NCBI GenBank assembly: GCA_040383945.1
Contig: JBEICN010000007.1
Span: forward strand, 1 to 36,850
Direction of reading: 5' to 3'
Origin: CAIVSN01 sp040383945
Lineage (GTDB): Bacteria > Patescibacteriota > Gracilibacteria > BD1-5 > UBA2023
Length of the DNA stretch: 36,850 bases
Part shown: positions 10,355 through 20,241 of the stretch, piece after piece
Layout: each line of letters opens with the position of its first letter
Numbering within the stretch: position 1 is the stretch's first letter
Notes under the pieces: model-generated
Told to the model about the DNA's origin: nothing
What the model saw: the letters and a program-made list of their open reading frames with translations, nothing else
Database searches by the model: none
Program-made: the position numbers and the translations under genes

Positions 10355-11461
10355 ATGTTTTCATACACGGAAATTCGTGAACTCCATTTGGAAATCACAT
10401 CATATTGCAATGCTTCTTGCCCAATGTGCAAAAGGAATGTGAATGGTGGAAAAGTAAACCCAAATCTTCACCAGAGTCAACTTACCCTCCAGCAGATCCA
10501 AGAAATATTGCCAACTGACTTTATCAAAGGGCTTGATCTAGTAAATTTTTGTGGAAACTACTGAGATCCATCCATGGGGAAAGACACTATTGAGATCATT
10601 TCTCATTTTAAGAAGATAAATCCAAAAATTAGTGTAAGCATGTATACTAATGGAAGTACACGAGACATTGAATGGTGGTCTAGGCTCGCCAAGGTTATTG
10701 ATTATTGCCAGTTTGATGTGGATTGACTACAGGATACCAATCACATATATAGACGAGGTACGAACTGGCAGATGATTATGGATAATATGCGAGCATTCGT
10801 TGACGCGGGTGGTAATGCTGGTTGGGAATTTATAGTTTTTTCTCATAATGAACATCAAATTGAGGAGGCTCGAGCAATGGCCACAGAGATGGGGATTACA
10901 AACTTTGTTGCCAAGAAGACGAGCAGATTCTTGTCGAGTGATTCAGGAACAATTTTGGATAAATGGGAAGTCTTGGACAAGAAAGGACAATTGGAATACG
11001 AAATTAAGCCAACATCTAATCCGCATTTTCAAAATAAAGTCTTGGAAAAATTCAAGGAACTCAACTATGCAAAATATTTGGATAGTACACCCATTTCATG
11101 TAAGGCTCTGAAAGATAAAAGCATATATATATCAGCAGATTGAAACGTATTTCCATGCTGTTGGATGGGGCATATATATAATCGGTGAGTTTTCGAAAAT
11201 GAACAAGTTATTGCAGCAATTGGCAAAGGTGGCTCTGGCTTAGACGAAATCAATTTGTTTAAATTGCCCCTTTCTGAAATATTATGAGGTTTGTTCTTCA
11301 GAGAAACTCTTACTGCTTCGTGGAAATGTCCGAGTGTTAAAGATGGAAAAATGCGAGTATGTTCACGAGTTTGCGGTACGTTGGATATCAAGAAAGCCCA
11401 ATTTGAAGAATCGCTGGAATTGGGATTGCATGCGCCAGGGTGAAAGGGGAGCAAGCAGTAG
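10355..11461 (+). CDS. Radical SAM enzyme with C-terminal cysteine-rich (SPASM/twitch-like) region, 368 aa
   Basis: Near its N-terminus the protein has the CxxxCxxC cluster motif (C18-NAS-C22-PM-C25) that binds the [4Fe-4S] cluster used to cleave S-adenosylmethionine. Further on are VNFCGNYGDPSM and FDVDGLQDTNHIYRRG, typical core strands. The C-terminus holds more cysteines (CKAL, DGNVFPCCWMG at about 262-271, then CPSV and VCSRVCG), a pattern of auxiliary-cluster SPASM or twitch domains. Such enzymes modify peptides or small molecules. ATG lies 3 bases after the stop of the fusion gene, so translation is coupled. UGA codons, including the Gly before DPSM, read as Gly. TAG at 11459. The partner substrate is unknown; candidates are the decarboxylase/fusion product or the small peptide at 18.6 kb. 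Confidence 0.9.
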
Positions 11462-11499
11462 TTAAAAATGTAACATATTCCGATAACTTATATAATTTA

Positions 11500-12063
11500 A
11501 TGCCCATTCATATTCCTGATAACGCAAAATTGGTATTCAGATGAGTACGTTTCTCGATATTCCAATGGTCTCAAAAACTTTTTGATTGAAGTGAAACAAC
11601 CTTTGAAATTGCAGTAAGACTAGATAGTGTTAGAGCGATTGCAGTAACTTCAGATGGGTTTGTCTTAGTGAATGTCGAAGAGCAACCTGGGTGCGAAATT
11701 ATAAAAACACTTCCAGGTGGAGTGGTGGAAGAGTGAGAAAGTCCAGAATATTCGATCAAAAGGGAAATACTAGAAGAGACTGGTTATTCCACTGACTCAC
11801 TTGAGCTATACACTATTGAAAACCCAGGATACCAACTTCAGTGCGATAGATTCATCTATATTGCGCGAAATTGTAAAAAGAACTCCATTCAAAAATGCGA
11901 TGCTGGAGAAAAAATCGAAGTGCTTATTTTAAAGCTGGATGATTTTTTTGAGCAGATTCTCAGTTGAGAAATCTGGTCCTGATCTCTCCAGAAAGACTTT
12001 CTCATCGAATATAGAAAAGATCCCAGCATGGCTAGTGTCAGAAAAAGACTCGGAGTTTGCTAG
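11500..12063 (+). CDS. Nudix hydrolase, 187 aa
   Basis: A complete Nudix box: G74-x5-E80-x7-REILEETGY (residues 74-96), with G79 of the box encoded by UGA. The family hydrolyses nucleoside diphosphates linked to another moiety with Mg2+. About five UGA codons are in frame. ATG 11500 sits 38 bases after the radical SAM stop, so it is probably the last gene of the operon. A Nudix enzyme beside a nucleotidyltransferase fusion could clear or process a nucleotidyl-activated intermediate. Its TAG (12061-12063) shares the bases CTAG with the TAG of argS on the other strand. Confidence 0.85.
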
Positions 12064-14147
12064 ATTCTCTCCAGAGAACCAACATGCAATATCTTCAGTC
12101 CGTTATCTATCACCCTTGAAACGCAGTATGCAATGATGATTCATTGTTCAACTCGATCTCACTTGAGGATTGGAGTCGAATTGTAGTATGAATTGAATTG
12201 TGAAGCAACGCTGGTAATGTATTCGGCTATTCGAACCGGATCTTCCGCTTGGGTTGCCTTTCTTATCACATCCGGAAAAGTGAGGATTTTTTTGATGAGA
12301 TCCACTTCAAAATCCTTGAATTGACCTAATGGCACGGAGCTGGCACTCGGTATCGGTTTTGCATATTTTCGCAAGATGCTCTTGGCTCTGCAGGAAGCAT
12401 ATATGAGATATGCGCCACCGGACTCTTCAAACTGCAACATCATTTTATTGAATTCCGAGCTTATGGATACACTGGATTTCTTGTCCTTCTTGATATCATT
12501 GTAAATAATTGATCCCACGCCAAGCGTTTTGGATATGTGTGTTTTTTCTTCGGCCGTAAAATCTTCCCCGTCATACTTTGAATGGAAAAAATCAATCGTA
12601 TCCGTCAAAAGCTTCATGATATTGGCAGCTCCATCTCGGCTAGAGAGCTTCTTTTTCGTCGCTTCATCAACATAGAAGCCATGAAATACGTGTATCAGTT
12701 TGGTGTCCTCACTAACTATGTTCAGTTTCCGAGCTGCCCTGAATAGCTTGTCAAAATGCTCCTGTTGTTCTTGCCCCACTTCGTAGACTATTTTTTTTGG
12801 TGAAAACAGTCTTACGCGGTGCTCTAGCGCTGCTAAGTCCCTCGTCGCATATATCGTGGCACCATCTTTTTTGAGGACAACATAGCGCTCGTCATCGCCA
12901 ATCGGCACCACATAACATCAAATGTCATCGCGTATCTCCTGTTTTTTTCTTTCGAATGCAGCCTCTGTAATCGTTCATTCCTCGAGTTGTTTTTCGATCA
13001 ATCCGAGAGCTGTGTCTGCGTGTCCATGATCAAAATAAACAATGTTTCCATTGTCGACTTCCCGCATGACAATTTCTTTTCAGAGCTTTGCATACAGCCC
13101 TTCTCCGGTAAGGTAATCTTGGTGTATGTCAAGAATGTCATAAAACCGTTCAAAATCCTGCATACTCCATTCGACTATTTTTCTCCATACAGCAAAAGCC
13201 TCATCTTGTCATTTTTCCAAAGCGGAGAATTGCGCCGTGGCACGTTTGGAGAAATCATCGTATTGCTTTAGGAAACCTTCGTAATCGCTAAAATTTCCTA
13301 CCAACGCAGAGATACTATTCTTTTCGGATGGTGTGTATTCTTTAAATACATCCTTTCAGTCTGCTGCTTTCTGGGCTTTTCGGAAAGTGGAATATATATC
13401 AAAAAGAAGATCATTCTTATTAGCGTAGGATTCCACGTCTGTACGGTTTGAAAGTCACTCTATCAGAACTCCCATACCACCCCAGTCGTTGAGATAGTTT
13501 ATTCTATGTACCGTATAACCACAAGCTTCATACATGTTGCCGAGTACATGGCCGATAATAGTAGATCTAATGTGACCGGCATGCAGATGTTTTGCAGCAT
13601 TTGGGCTGGAATAGTCGATGGCAATATCTTGCCCCCGTCATACCGAGCTTTCCCCATACCTCTCGCTCAGTAGTAAGACCTGATCCAAAAATTTGAATAG
13701 CATGTCTGCTGGAAGCTTCGCATTCACGTAAATTCCAACCGACTTAACGTCCTCAAACACAGGAGCGCCTTGAATTTTTACTTCTTTGAGAATGGAGATC
13801 AACTGGGGGCAGTAGTCTTTGAGATACGCAGTTTTATTTGTGGAGAGAAGGTGCGTGCTTTTGAATGCTATATCCGCTTGAAAAGTTCATCTTTCGATAA
13901 ATTCCATTTCAAAGACTTCGATAGGAAAGAGTGGAGATGAATCTTTGATTGCCGCAACAACATTATCAAATATATGTTCCGAAAAACTTTTAGCTGAATT
14001 GTAGCCTCTGGCCTCCCGTTTATTCCGCACTTCAGTACAAACTTCATCCACACTTAGCAAAAGATCCAGTCTATATTTGTCGATGATAGAGTTTGCTTCC
14101 GGTTGATTCGTTGTAACAGAAGCGTTATTTCAATCCAAAATGTTCAT
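12060..14147 (-). CDS. argS: Arginyl-tRNA synthetase, 695 aa
   Basis: Class I synthetase charging tRNA-Arg. The HIGH motif appears as HLHAGHIRST (near 186), preceded by DIAIDYSSPNAAK; NYLNDWGGMGVLIEG follows. The KMSKS loop is KKKLSSRDGAANIM (near 500), a normal ArgRS variant. The C-terminal anticodon-binding domain ends in FNSYYNSTPIL, RVIDNGLKIL and GSLERI, typical of the family. Several UGA codons read as Gly, and the true end is TAG at 12060-12062, 33 codons beyond a UGA. Start at ATG 14147; Arg-N-type N-terminal domain present. It converges on the biosynthetic-looking operon. It may simply be the housekeeping copy; if a second argS exists elsewhere, a role in aminoacyl-tRNA-dependent biosynthesis or resistance becomes possible. 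Confidence 0.95.
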
Positions 14148-14182
14148 TATAAATGGGTGAAAACTAAAAATACTCAAAGAAA

Positions 14183-14551
14183 GTGAGTATCCTTACTTTT
14201 ACAGGAAAATCAAGCCTATCTGTCTGCAAAACTGGGGACTTGACAAAATGAGTACCGCTTGCGGTAGCGAGGATAGACATAAAAAAGCGAACTGTGACAC
14301 TTCAGGTTGGTTCTGCGGGCAAATCCGCCGAAAGAATACCGTTTGAAAAATTCGAATCCGAAATTCTAAAGCTGGACGTGGCAAAGAAGTTGGAAGCGAC
14401 AGCCCAAATACTCTGAGAAACCGTAGCTACACATACTGAAAAAATCCGTATAATAATTCGCAACGCTGAGGCGTACAAAATCGAAATCTGGAATCCCTCA
14501 GCAAGAAAGACTGAAGATTCCAAACACACACCAACCCCATGAGCCAAATAA
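14183..14551 (+). CDS. Hypothetical protein, about 122 aa
   Basis: A frame visible only with UGA as Gly, from GTG 14183 (TTG 14240 is an alternative) to TAA 14549. It reads TKGVPLAVARIDIKKRTVTL, then SAERIPFEKFESEILKLDVA, ILGETVATHTEKIRI and EAYKIEIWNPSARK. The balanced charge, alternating strands and coding-like composition support a real protein, but I do not recognise the family. Its end overlaps the start of the hydrolase gene by 13 bases, so the two are probably co-translated. GTG is preceded by AAAGAAA, a weak ribosome binding site. Confidence 0.55.
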
Positions 14552-15474
14552 ATAGCACGCCCGAATCCATGGCACCTATAAAATCAAGCATTTTGGGGGC
14601 TTTTCAGGGCGAGCCGATAGCTATAGAGTTCTACGCTGCGCCGCAATCGAATCAGCTGGTTGTTAACTTGCACGGAACATTCGGTGATATGCACGGAAGT
14701 TCGGGAAAGTATGCGGATTTAGCGAAAGATATAGCGGGTCATGGACTTGCGAGTACTGTTCTCTATTCATCTTCTCGAGACTGGAAAAAGGCGGGCGAGC
14801 TTGGCGATTCTTATGATTCAAAAATAGCGATTTTCCAAGGGAAAACATTTGCAGAAGAGCTTGAAGATGCTCGAAGGGTAGTGGCTGATGCTATTCAGAC
14901 TGCCCGAAAACAGCTTCCAGGAGGAGAGGGGCTCGAAGTAACTTTGAATGGTAATTCGCTCGGGGGGATCCTCGCATTTTATCTTGCGAGCGAATTTTCA
15001 GAAGTTAAGGCAATTGTGACGGTTGGAACTGGTTTACGAACTGAGAAGGGGAATGTACCTATTCTCGACACCTTTCCAGAAGAGTCGGATATCAAAGGTG
15101 TTCTTTCTGTATATGCAGGAAAATTTATGATGCAGTTTGGCACTGCAGATAACGTATTCTCTCAAGAATCATTTGAGGCACTTCTAAATGCCGTTTGAGC
15201 CGAGTATAAGTCATATGTATGCTATGTGGGAGTTGACCACTCTTTTAAGATGATAGATGGCGAGTATTCCAAAGAAATCTACCAGACGGCTACACAGCAA
15301 TTAAAGCAGTTGCTTGAAACGGGAGGGCTCGTGGAAGGGGAAATACGCCTTGTTGCTCCCAGTAAAGCAACCGCAACTCAAGAGCGGTATGCTCAGCTAA
15401 CACAAAAACTGGTTGCTCATGCTGGAGGAGATGTAAGGGTTTCGATGGAGGATGAGAAGCAGTTTCCAGTCTAA
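14539..15474 (+). CDS. Alpha/beta hydrolase family protein, 311 aa
   Basis: Alpha/beta hydrolase fold: LVVNLHGTFGDMHGSSGKYA gives the oxyanion-side HG, GNSLGG in VTLNGNSLGGILAFYLA is the nucleophile elbow (serine near residue 140), and VGVDHSFKMIDGEY supplies a plausible catalytic His late in the chain. One UGA (15196) reads as Gly. No signal peptide, so probably cytosolic. The last 60 residues are an extra helical tail. It overlaps the preceding small gene by 13 bases. Substrate unknown; esterase, thioesterase or peptidase activities are all possible. Confidence 0.8.
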
Positions 15475-15509
15475 CAATTAGCCTGTGAACCACTGAATTT
15501 CGATATACC

Positions 15510-16209
15510 TGTCTGGTCAGTACTCTTGATATTATAGGCTACCAAATTGTCTCGAAATCCTTATAAGAATTCGCCAAGTAGACGGAAGAAACTTTACCGA
15601 TTCAGTGGTAAGCCTTTTGAAAGATAAGGGCGATGTGGAATACTAAAGCTCACTTCTTTCTGCTTTTGAGGCTTTTCACGGTTCTGAACAATTCCAAAAG
15701 CTTTTGAACCACTTAGAAGTTCCAGAGGCTGTGAAAAATGATCCTCGCTAAAAACAAGTGCCTACCCCAGCGGGCAAGCTCGAAAAACAAAAGGAAGCCC
15801 TCCGACTTAACTCGTACATTCATGAGTCCTTGATCCTTATCTTTTCAGCAGCAATCAAATCGGAGATTTTTACAGTTGAGCTTATGCGCAGGCTTTTAAT
15901 GTACTCAATGAGAGATTAGAACAGTAATGTAACGAAAAACTGTGAAAAGACAGAAGGGTAGAGATGGATGCTGTAAATACTATCTTCGATGAGGGTAAGT
16001 CAGAAAATACATTCAATTTGAAGAGATGAACGGAGGCGGAAGAATGAATGGAATAAGGGTTGAAATGATTATTTGAGTGAGCAATAAGATTCTACCGCAA
16101 TTCTGCGGCTCATCAGAATGAGTGTGTGAACAATGTGCGTGAATTTATTGAGGCGATGGTTTTGCTGTCTTCGCTCCTGTATAGGATGGATGATTCCAAA
16201 ATTGATTAA
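15510..16209 (+). pseudogene. Broken TIGR02391/Hypoth_Ymh-family gene
   Basis: Pieces in two frames read LLSAFEAFHGSEQFQKLLNH, EKQKEALRLNSYIHESLIL, AYAQAFNVLNERLEQ, DAVNTIFDEGKSENTFNLKR and GLKGLFEGAIRFYRNSAAHQ, then EFIEAMVLLSSLLYRMDD. The last parts match the RNxxAH motif and layout of the Ymh (TIGR02391) family, found near phage and defence loci. At least four TAA/TAG stops and one frameshift (near 15880) interrupt it. Upstream boundary is approximate. No function now. Confidence 0.55.
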
Positions 16210-16219
16210 TCAACTAAAG

Positions 16220-16586
16220 TATCCTCCATCAGCTCAAGCTTTCCACCCCATACTCGTCCGATTCGGTCACATAGATTCTTGGTTCTAAATCTCATTTCAT
16301 ACGGATAAATCCCTCGATGATTTCCCACTCAGGAGTATTACAGGCAATGAATATGACAAAAAAGTACATGAACTAAAGAGAAAAGACCAAGACTTACTTG
16401 AACAACTCAAGGATCGTTCGAAATGAGACGAAGTATTTCTTATAACCTCTTCATATATATTGGAACTAGCTCATAGGGCACTAAGCTACTGTACAAAACA
16501 AAAGAGCCGTTCAATGAACTGCTCTTTTGTGGTCAAAATCTATTATGGCTCCGAACTTTGGAAGAAGTGAGAAATGAAATATTGAA
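16220..16586 (+). pseudogene. Serine recombinase C-terminal remnant
   Basis: The frame from 16220 reads DDFPLRSITGNEYDKKVHEL, then EQLKDRSKGDEVFLITSSYI and LELAHRAL, which resembles the linker/coiled region of large serine recombinases. A second frame over 16491-16586 reads YKTKEPFNELLFCGQNLLWL and RTLEEVRNEIL, resembling the extreme C-terminus. A TAA interrupts the first part and the catalytic domain is absent. The tail recurs at 22932, 24199 and 25011, so several recombinase copies came and went here. Confidence 0.45.
16498..16530 (+). terminator. Hairpin, repeated at 25811
   Basis: AAAAGAGCCGTTCA pairs with TGAACTGCTCTTTT (one mismatch, one-base loop). A stretch of about 50 bases around it (16486-16536) recurs with one change at 25797-25848. 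It may act as a bidirectional terminator or be part of the recombinase 3' end. Confidence 0.5.
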
Positions 16587-16727
16587 ATATAAACAATAGT
16601 ATTTTTTCTTGAACATTTCTTATGTTTTCCGTAGTGAATTCGTAGACTTCGTAGTAGGTTGCTCATTTGCCAAAAAGAAGTGCAAATCCAATCATATTTG
16701 ATACTATTGCATCCTATTTTATACGCT

Positions 16728-17651
16728 ATGTCAAAAAAAGACGATATCATCCTATATCAAGGAAAAGACGGAGCAATCGAACTTCGTGAGGATTTTCACG
16801 CGGAAACCATTTGGGCAAGTTTGGATTAAATTGCCTCCCTGTTTGAGCGAGACAAATCGGTAATTTCCCGGCATCTTTCAAAGATTTTTTCAGATGGCGA
16901 GCTCCATCGGGATTGAGTTGTTGCAAAAAATGCAACAACTGCCAACGATGGAAAAACCTATCAAATCGAATATTATAATCTCGATGCAATACTTTCTGTG
17001 GGGTATCGAGTAAACTCAAAAACAGCGACCAAATTCCGCCAATGGGCCACCAAAACCCTCAAATCCCACATCGTCGACGGTTACACAATCAATCCCTCTA
17101 GAATCGAAAAGCACTACTACAATCACAAACGAATCCACACCGCTTTTGATGTGGATCTATTGAATGCTGTTCAAATTGAATGAGTAACTGTGAGAAGTGT
17201 ATCTGAAAAACTTGTACGTCTATACAAGGAATGTGAAAAGCTTGGAATTGAATGATTCGGCACATGGACGGCCCCATTTCTGAACATCAAGCATAAATCT
17301 GTACTGGATGGTGAAGTTCCATACTTTTGCAGCGCTGTCAAAGGTAGATCAATGGCAGTTTCAGCCAATGGTAATGTAACCACGTGTTCTTATACTACAA
17401 CGAAAATCGGGAACATCGATTCAATTAAGTTTGGAGTCCAATCTCAGCTGGGACAATTAGTACATTCTCGTACTCCTGGGGTGAATCCTTTTTGTAAGTG
17501 ATGCGCTATTGAAGGTCATTGTGGCTGACAGTGTCATTCGACACGAGAAGTTGCTGTAGCACAATGAAATAAGGAAATTCTTCCAAAAATGTGTGATCTT
17601 TATCGTACTACCACATCCATGTTGTTGGAGCACGAACTCTCTAAGGCATAA
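16728..17651 (+). pseudogene. Mosaic: RhuM N-terminus, transposase scrap, and SPASM-domain C-terminus of a radical SAM enzyme
   Basis: ATG 16728 opens a RhuM DNA-binding region nearly identical to the gene at 23116, but codon 34 is TAA (16827) where the intact copy has CAA (LDQIA). RhuM matching ends at about 17112 (SRIEKHY). About 30 bases then read YYNHKRIHTAF, a transposase C-terminal motif also found at 20290. The same frame goes on into RSMAVSANGNVTTCSYTTTK, GVNPFCKGCAIEGHCGGQCH, a clear SPASM domain with its cysteines, ending at TAA 17649. So the 3' half of a peptide-type radical SAM gene was overrun by mobile DNA. Its stop overlaps the convergent kinase gene. A hairpin AGTTGTTGCA/TGCAACAACT (16916-16940) is kept. 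Confidence 0.75.
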
Positions 17652-18588
17652 AATCATCAATAAATATCTTCCGGAATTTGACTACTTCCTCATGGTTGTA
17701 CCAACTATTTTGGTATTTAGAGAGTAGAGAAATATAATAACTTAGATTATATATAAAAAACTCTTTCTCTTGAAAGGAGTCTTTTAATTCAGGGTATTGA
17801 AGTTCAATTTGACTCAAGAGTAAGTCCAAAAACTCCATCTCCGTGTAATCCTGTGATCCAGACTCAAGATATTGGCGTGCCGAAAACTTATGGTGTAACA
17901 GACGAAATAACTCGATCTGTTTTGGGGCAAAGATGGCGCTTTCAAAGTCAATAATAGCGATGAATCCTAGAGGGTTTGCTAAGATATTTTTATACCAAAT
18001 ATCGTTGTGAACGAAAACGGATTTTTCAGAGTTAAAAATTCATGAATTTTTATAGAACACCTCACTCAAATTTCTTAGTTCTCATCATTCTATAAAATGG
18101 TTTTTCATCGCTTTTTCATAATCCATTGCAAATTTTTCTGTCAAAAAGCCTAAATAGCTTTTAGGGTCACCAAAACCGTTCCCAATTTTACCAAAATGCT
18201 TTTGATCCAAAGTATGAATCTGCTTTAGGCCACTTATTATTTTCGTAACAACATCTAATTTTACGTCAGAAGAATAGTTTTTCCAATAGTGTTGCAGCGA
18301 ACTACCATGTATTAGCTCCATTCAGAGAACTTCATAACTTTTTCAATCTACACTAAGACTCTCAAAAAATTGTACTTTTGGTACTATGCTCAGTTCTGTA
18401 AGATTACCTAATACTTTGTTTTCAAATTGCAATCTACTCTCCTCTTTATTGTGAATTTTAATTACTGTATTTTCAACTATATAGACAGCATTATTATTGC
18501 TTTCGTTTACTTCAATGGGAGGAGGGGTAACTCTGCTTATATAGTTTAGATCTTTAAGTTTCGTAATTATTGTGTTTATTGGAATCAT
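17641..18588 (-). CDS. APH/choline-kinase-type phosphotransferase, 315 aa
   Basis: Protein-kinase-like fold of the aminoglycoside/choline kinase group. The N-lobe reads NAVYIVENTVIKIHNKEESR, then EVLGMELIHGSSLQHYW as the hinge. The catalytic loop is SVFVHNDIWYKNIL (H-N-D-x4-N) and the Mg2+ motif is AIIDFESAIFAP. The family phosphorylates small molecules with a hydroxyl. UGA codons, including two in a row near 18083, read as Gly. ATG 18588, TAG 17641. It lies 57 bases downstream of the 32-residue peptide gene on the same strand, with a hairpin between. Kinases occur in some RiPP clusters, so a link is possible but inferred. Confidence 0.85.
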
Positions 18589-18606
18589 AGTATCTGGCTT
18601 TAAATG

Positions 18607-18636
18607 AAAGGAGGTGGTTTGAAACCCACCTCCTTT
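18607..18636. terminator. Strong hairpin between peptide gene and kinase gene
   Basis: AAAGGAGGTGG pairs with CCACCTCCTTT, extended by GGTTT/AAACC in the loop region. It lies 10 bases after the peptide stop on the minus strand. This placement would let an abundant peptide transcript form with partial read-through into the kinase. The T-run after it is short, so it may also be an RNA-stabilising stem. Confidence 0.65.
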
Positions 18637-18645
18637 GCCAACAGC

Positions 18646-18744
18646 TTAATTACAGCAGTTGGTTCGTTTCCCACTAGCGGCAGCAGCACCCGGAATAGGT
18701 GTGACTTTCACCAGCTTTTTGGGTTTCAGATTCAACTTTTTCAT
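18646..18744 (-). CDS. Candidate RiPP precursor peptide, 32 aa
   Basis: ATG 18744 is preceded by AAAGGA at 6 bases, the best ribosome binding site in this region, and the frame ends at TAA 18646-18648. The first part, MKKLNLKPKKLVKVTPIPG, is basic and leader-like; the second part, AAAASGKRTNCCN, is small-residue-rich and ends in a Cys pair. This leader/core division, the strong hairpin behind it, the kinase downstream and a SPASM radical SAM fragment 1 kb away all fit a ribosomally made, modified peptide. An in-frame ATG at 18750 and one further up would extend it. No homology is recognised. Too short to be certain that it is translated. Confidence 0.6.
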   Translation of the reverse strand: MKKLNLKPKKLVKVTPIPGAAAASGKRTNCCN

Positions 18745-18750
18745 AAACAT

Positions 18751-18971
18751 TCCTTTCAGAAGATTAGGAAAAGCACAGGAGGAACCCTGCAGTTTCAGCA
18801 TATTGAAAATATCACGGAAGCAAATTGAAATCTATAATTAACAATTGTTACAATTGCAGCAATGAGGTTTACATCATTCACTTTTAGGAATAAAATAAAA
18901 AAGGGATAATATAGAGGATGGGTCAATTTACATTTTGAGAATCTTATACTGCAAATAGTAATCGATTACAT
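18751..18971. promoter_or_regulatory. Divergent control region between peptide gene and methyltransferase-like gene
   Basis: Holds a perfect palindrome AACAATTGTT (18840-18849) with a second CAATTG just after it, between two divergent genes, a usual place for an operator. A TATACT box near 18943 may serve the plus-strand gene. No specific factor can be named. Confidence 0.3.
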
Positions 18972-19658
18972 ATGACAATAAATCAAATTCCAGAAACTGA
19001 AGCACAGAAACATACTCGGGAATTGATGGACCAATTTTGAATTTCACTGGAAGTAACGGTAAATGAAGCACCGGAACGAATTGCAGAAATCTTCTCGTAT
19101 GATGAAACAGAATATCAGCGATATCTTGACAGTGATGAAAATAGAGATAGCTTCAATAAGCCGGTTTCATTTCTGACAAAAACAGATGAGATAGTAAGAC
19201 AACTGAAGCTCCTATGAGCACATCTAAAACCAAAAAAAATTCACTATCCTTGTTGTGGCAATGATATATCGCCGAGTATAGCTTTTCCAGAAAGTGAAGT
19301 GATTTACTCAGATTTAAACAAGGATGCAATTGATTTGCTCGTGAAGCATGGGTACAAGGCATATCGTGAAGATGCAAGAAAATTTACCCCAGAGGGGGTA
19401 GATGTAGTGTTTCTTTTGAACCCGACTTTCCATTCAGAGGCATTTGCAAATCAGATAGTTGCTGGAGGATATATTATTTGCAATGATCATCATTGAAATG
19501 CAAAAAGCCTTTTCCGGAATAGTTCATTCAGACAAGTCGGATTGGTCTATGCTGGTACTTACGATGCCACTGAACAAACATCTCAAATTGTAGAGGATGG
19601 AGTTCAAAATATATGAAGAAGTACGGATGATCTCTATATATTTCAAAAAATACATTAA
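18972..19658 (+). CDS. Methyltransferase-like Rossmann protein, 228 aa
   Basis: The middle reads KKIHYPCCGNDISPSIAFPE, then EVIYSDLNKDAIDLLVKHGY, YREDARKF, VDVVFLLNP and GGYIICNDHH. This order (glycine-containing motif I, acidic end of strand 2, DAR motif, strand 4, GGxxI strand 5) is that of class I SAM-dependent methyltransferases, though motif I is degenerate (CCGND). The first 90 residues are helical and unfamiliar. Four UGA codons read as Gly. ATG 18972 follows the divergent control region. A role in modifying the nearby peptide is possible but only by proximity. Confidence 0.6.
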
Positions 19659-19721
19659 AATTTTCTTCAATTTTTCCTAGATTTTCAGGATTTCTGATAG
19701 TACTATCTCTCTAGTTTTTTT

Positions 19722-20192
19722 ATGAAAATTCATATGAGCAACGTAGGGAATTTATTATTGTTTCAAGGGTATCACTCTTATAAAGACCAGTATGTTGAGA
19801 GCCCCGTGAGAATGTATAAAGATCAAATTTGATTCTATCTTGATCTTCATTTGATAACGCCAACCCTTATTGATAGGACCGGAGAGATCCTACCTTTTCA
19901 AGAAGGAGATGATCGGTCTAACTTTAGGCTATACGATACATTCATCAACAATATTTTTCTTATGAGTAAGGAGAAGGTTGATTATATACTTTCACATCAG
20001 AATAGATGCTTTCATAGCGAAAAAACTCGACATGAAAATGGATGACTCATGGTAGATATACCGGTAACTCTCGATCAACACCGTTGAAACGTTTCCAAAA
20101 TAGTTGAAGGAATTCACTCTTGGATGTATGGATACAGTTCAAAAAGAGCGATAGGTTTGTGGCTTACGAGAGATACTTCTATGGAAGAGTAA
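19722..20192 (+). CDS. Hypothetical protein, 156 aa
   Basis: ATG 19722 to TAA 20190, with three UGA as Gly. It begins MKIHMSNVGNLLLFQGYHSY, includes QIGFYLDLHLITPTLIDRTG and ends YGYSSKRAIGLWLTRDTSME. The frame has good coding character and no membrane segment. I do not recognise the family. It starts 63 bases after the methyltransferase-like gene on the same strand, so the two may be co-transcribed. It ends just before transposase debris. Confidence 0.5.
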
Positions 20193-20241
20193 ACCATACA
20201 GCTTTGTCTAGGACTGAAGTTCATGCGGAAGGATCTGTTGA

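Noticed and set aside
18604..18841. Plus-strand frames of 60-74 codons over the peptide gene
   Set aside because: They run over a terminator and lack ribosome binding sites; the minus strand has a short gene with a good site and sensible composition.
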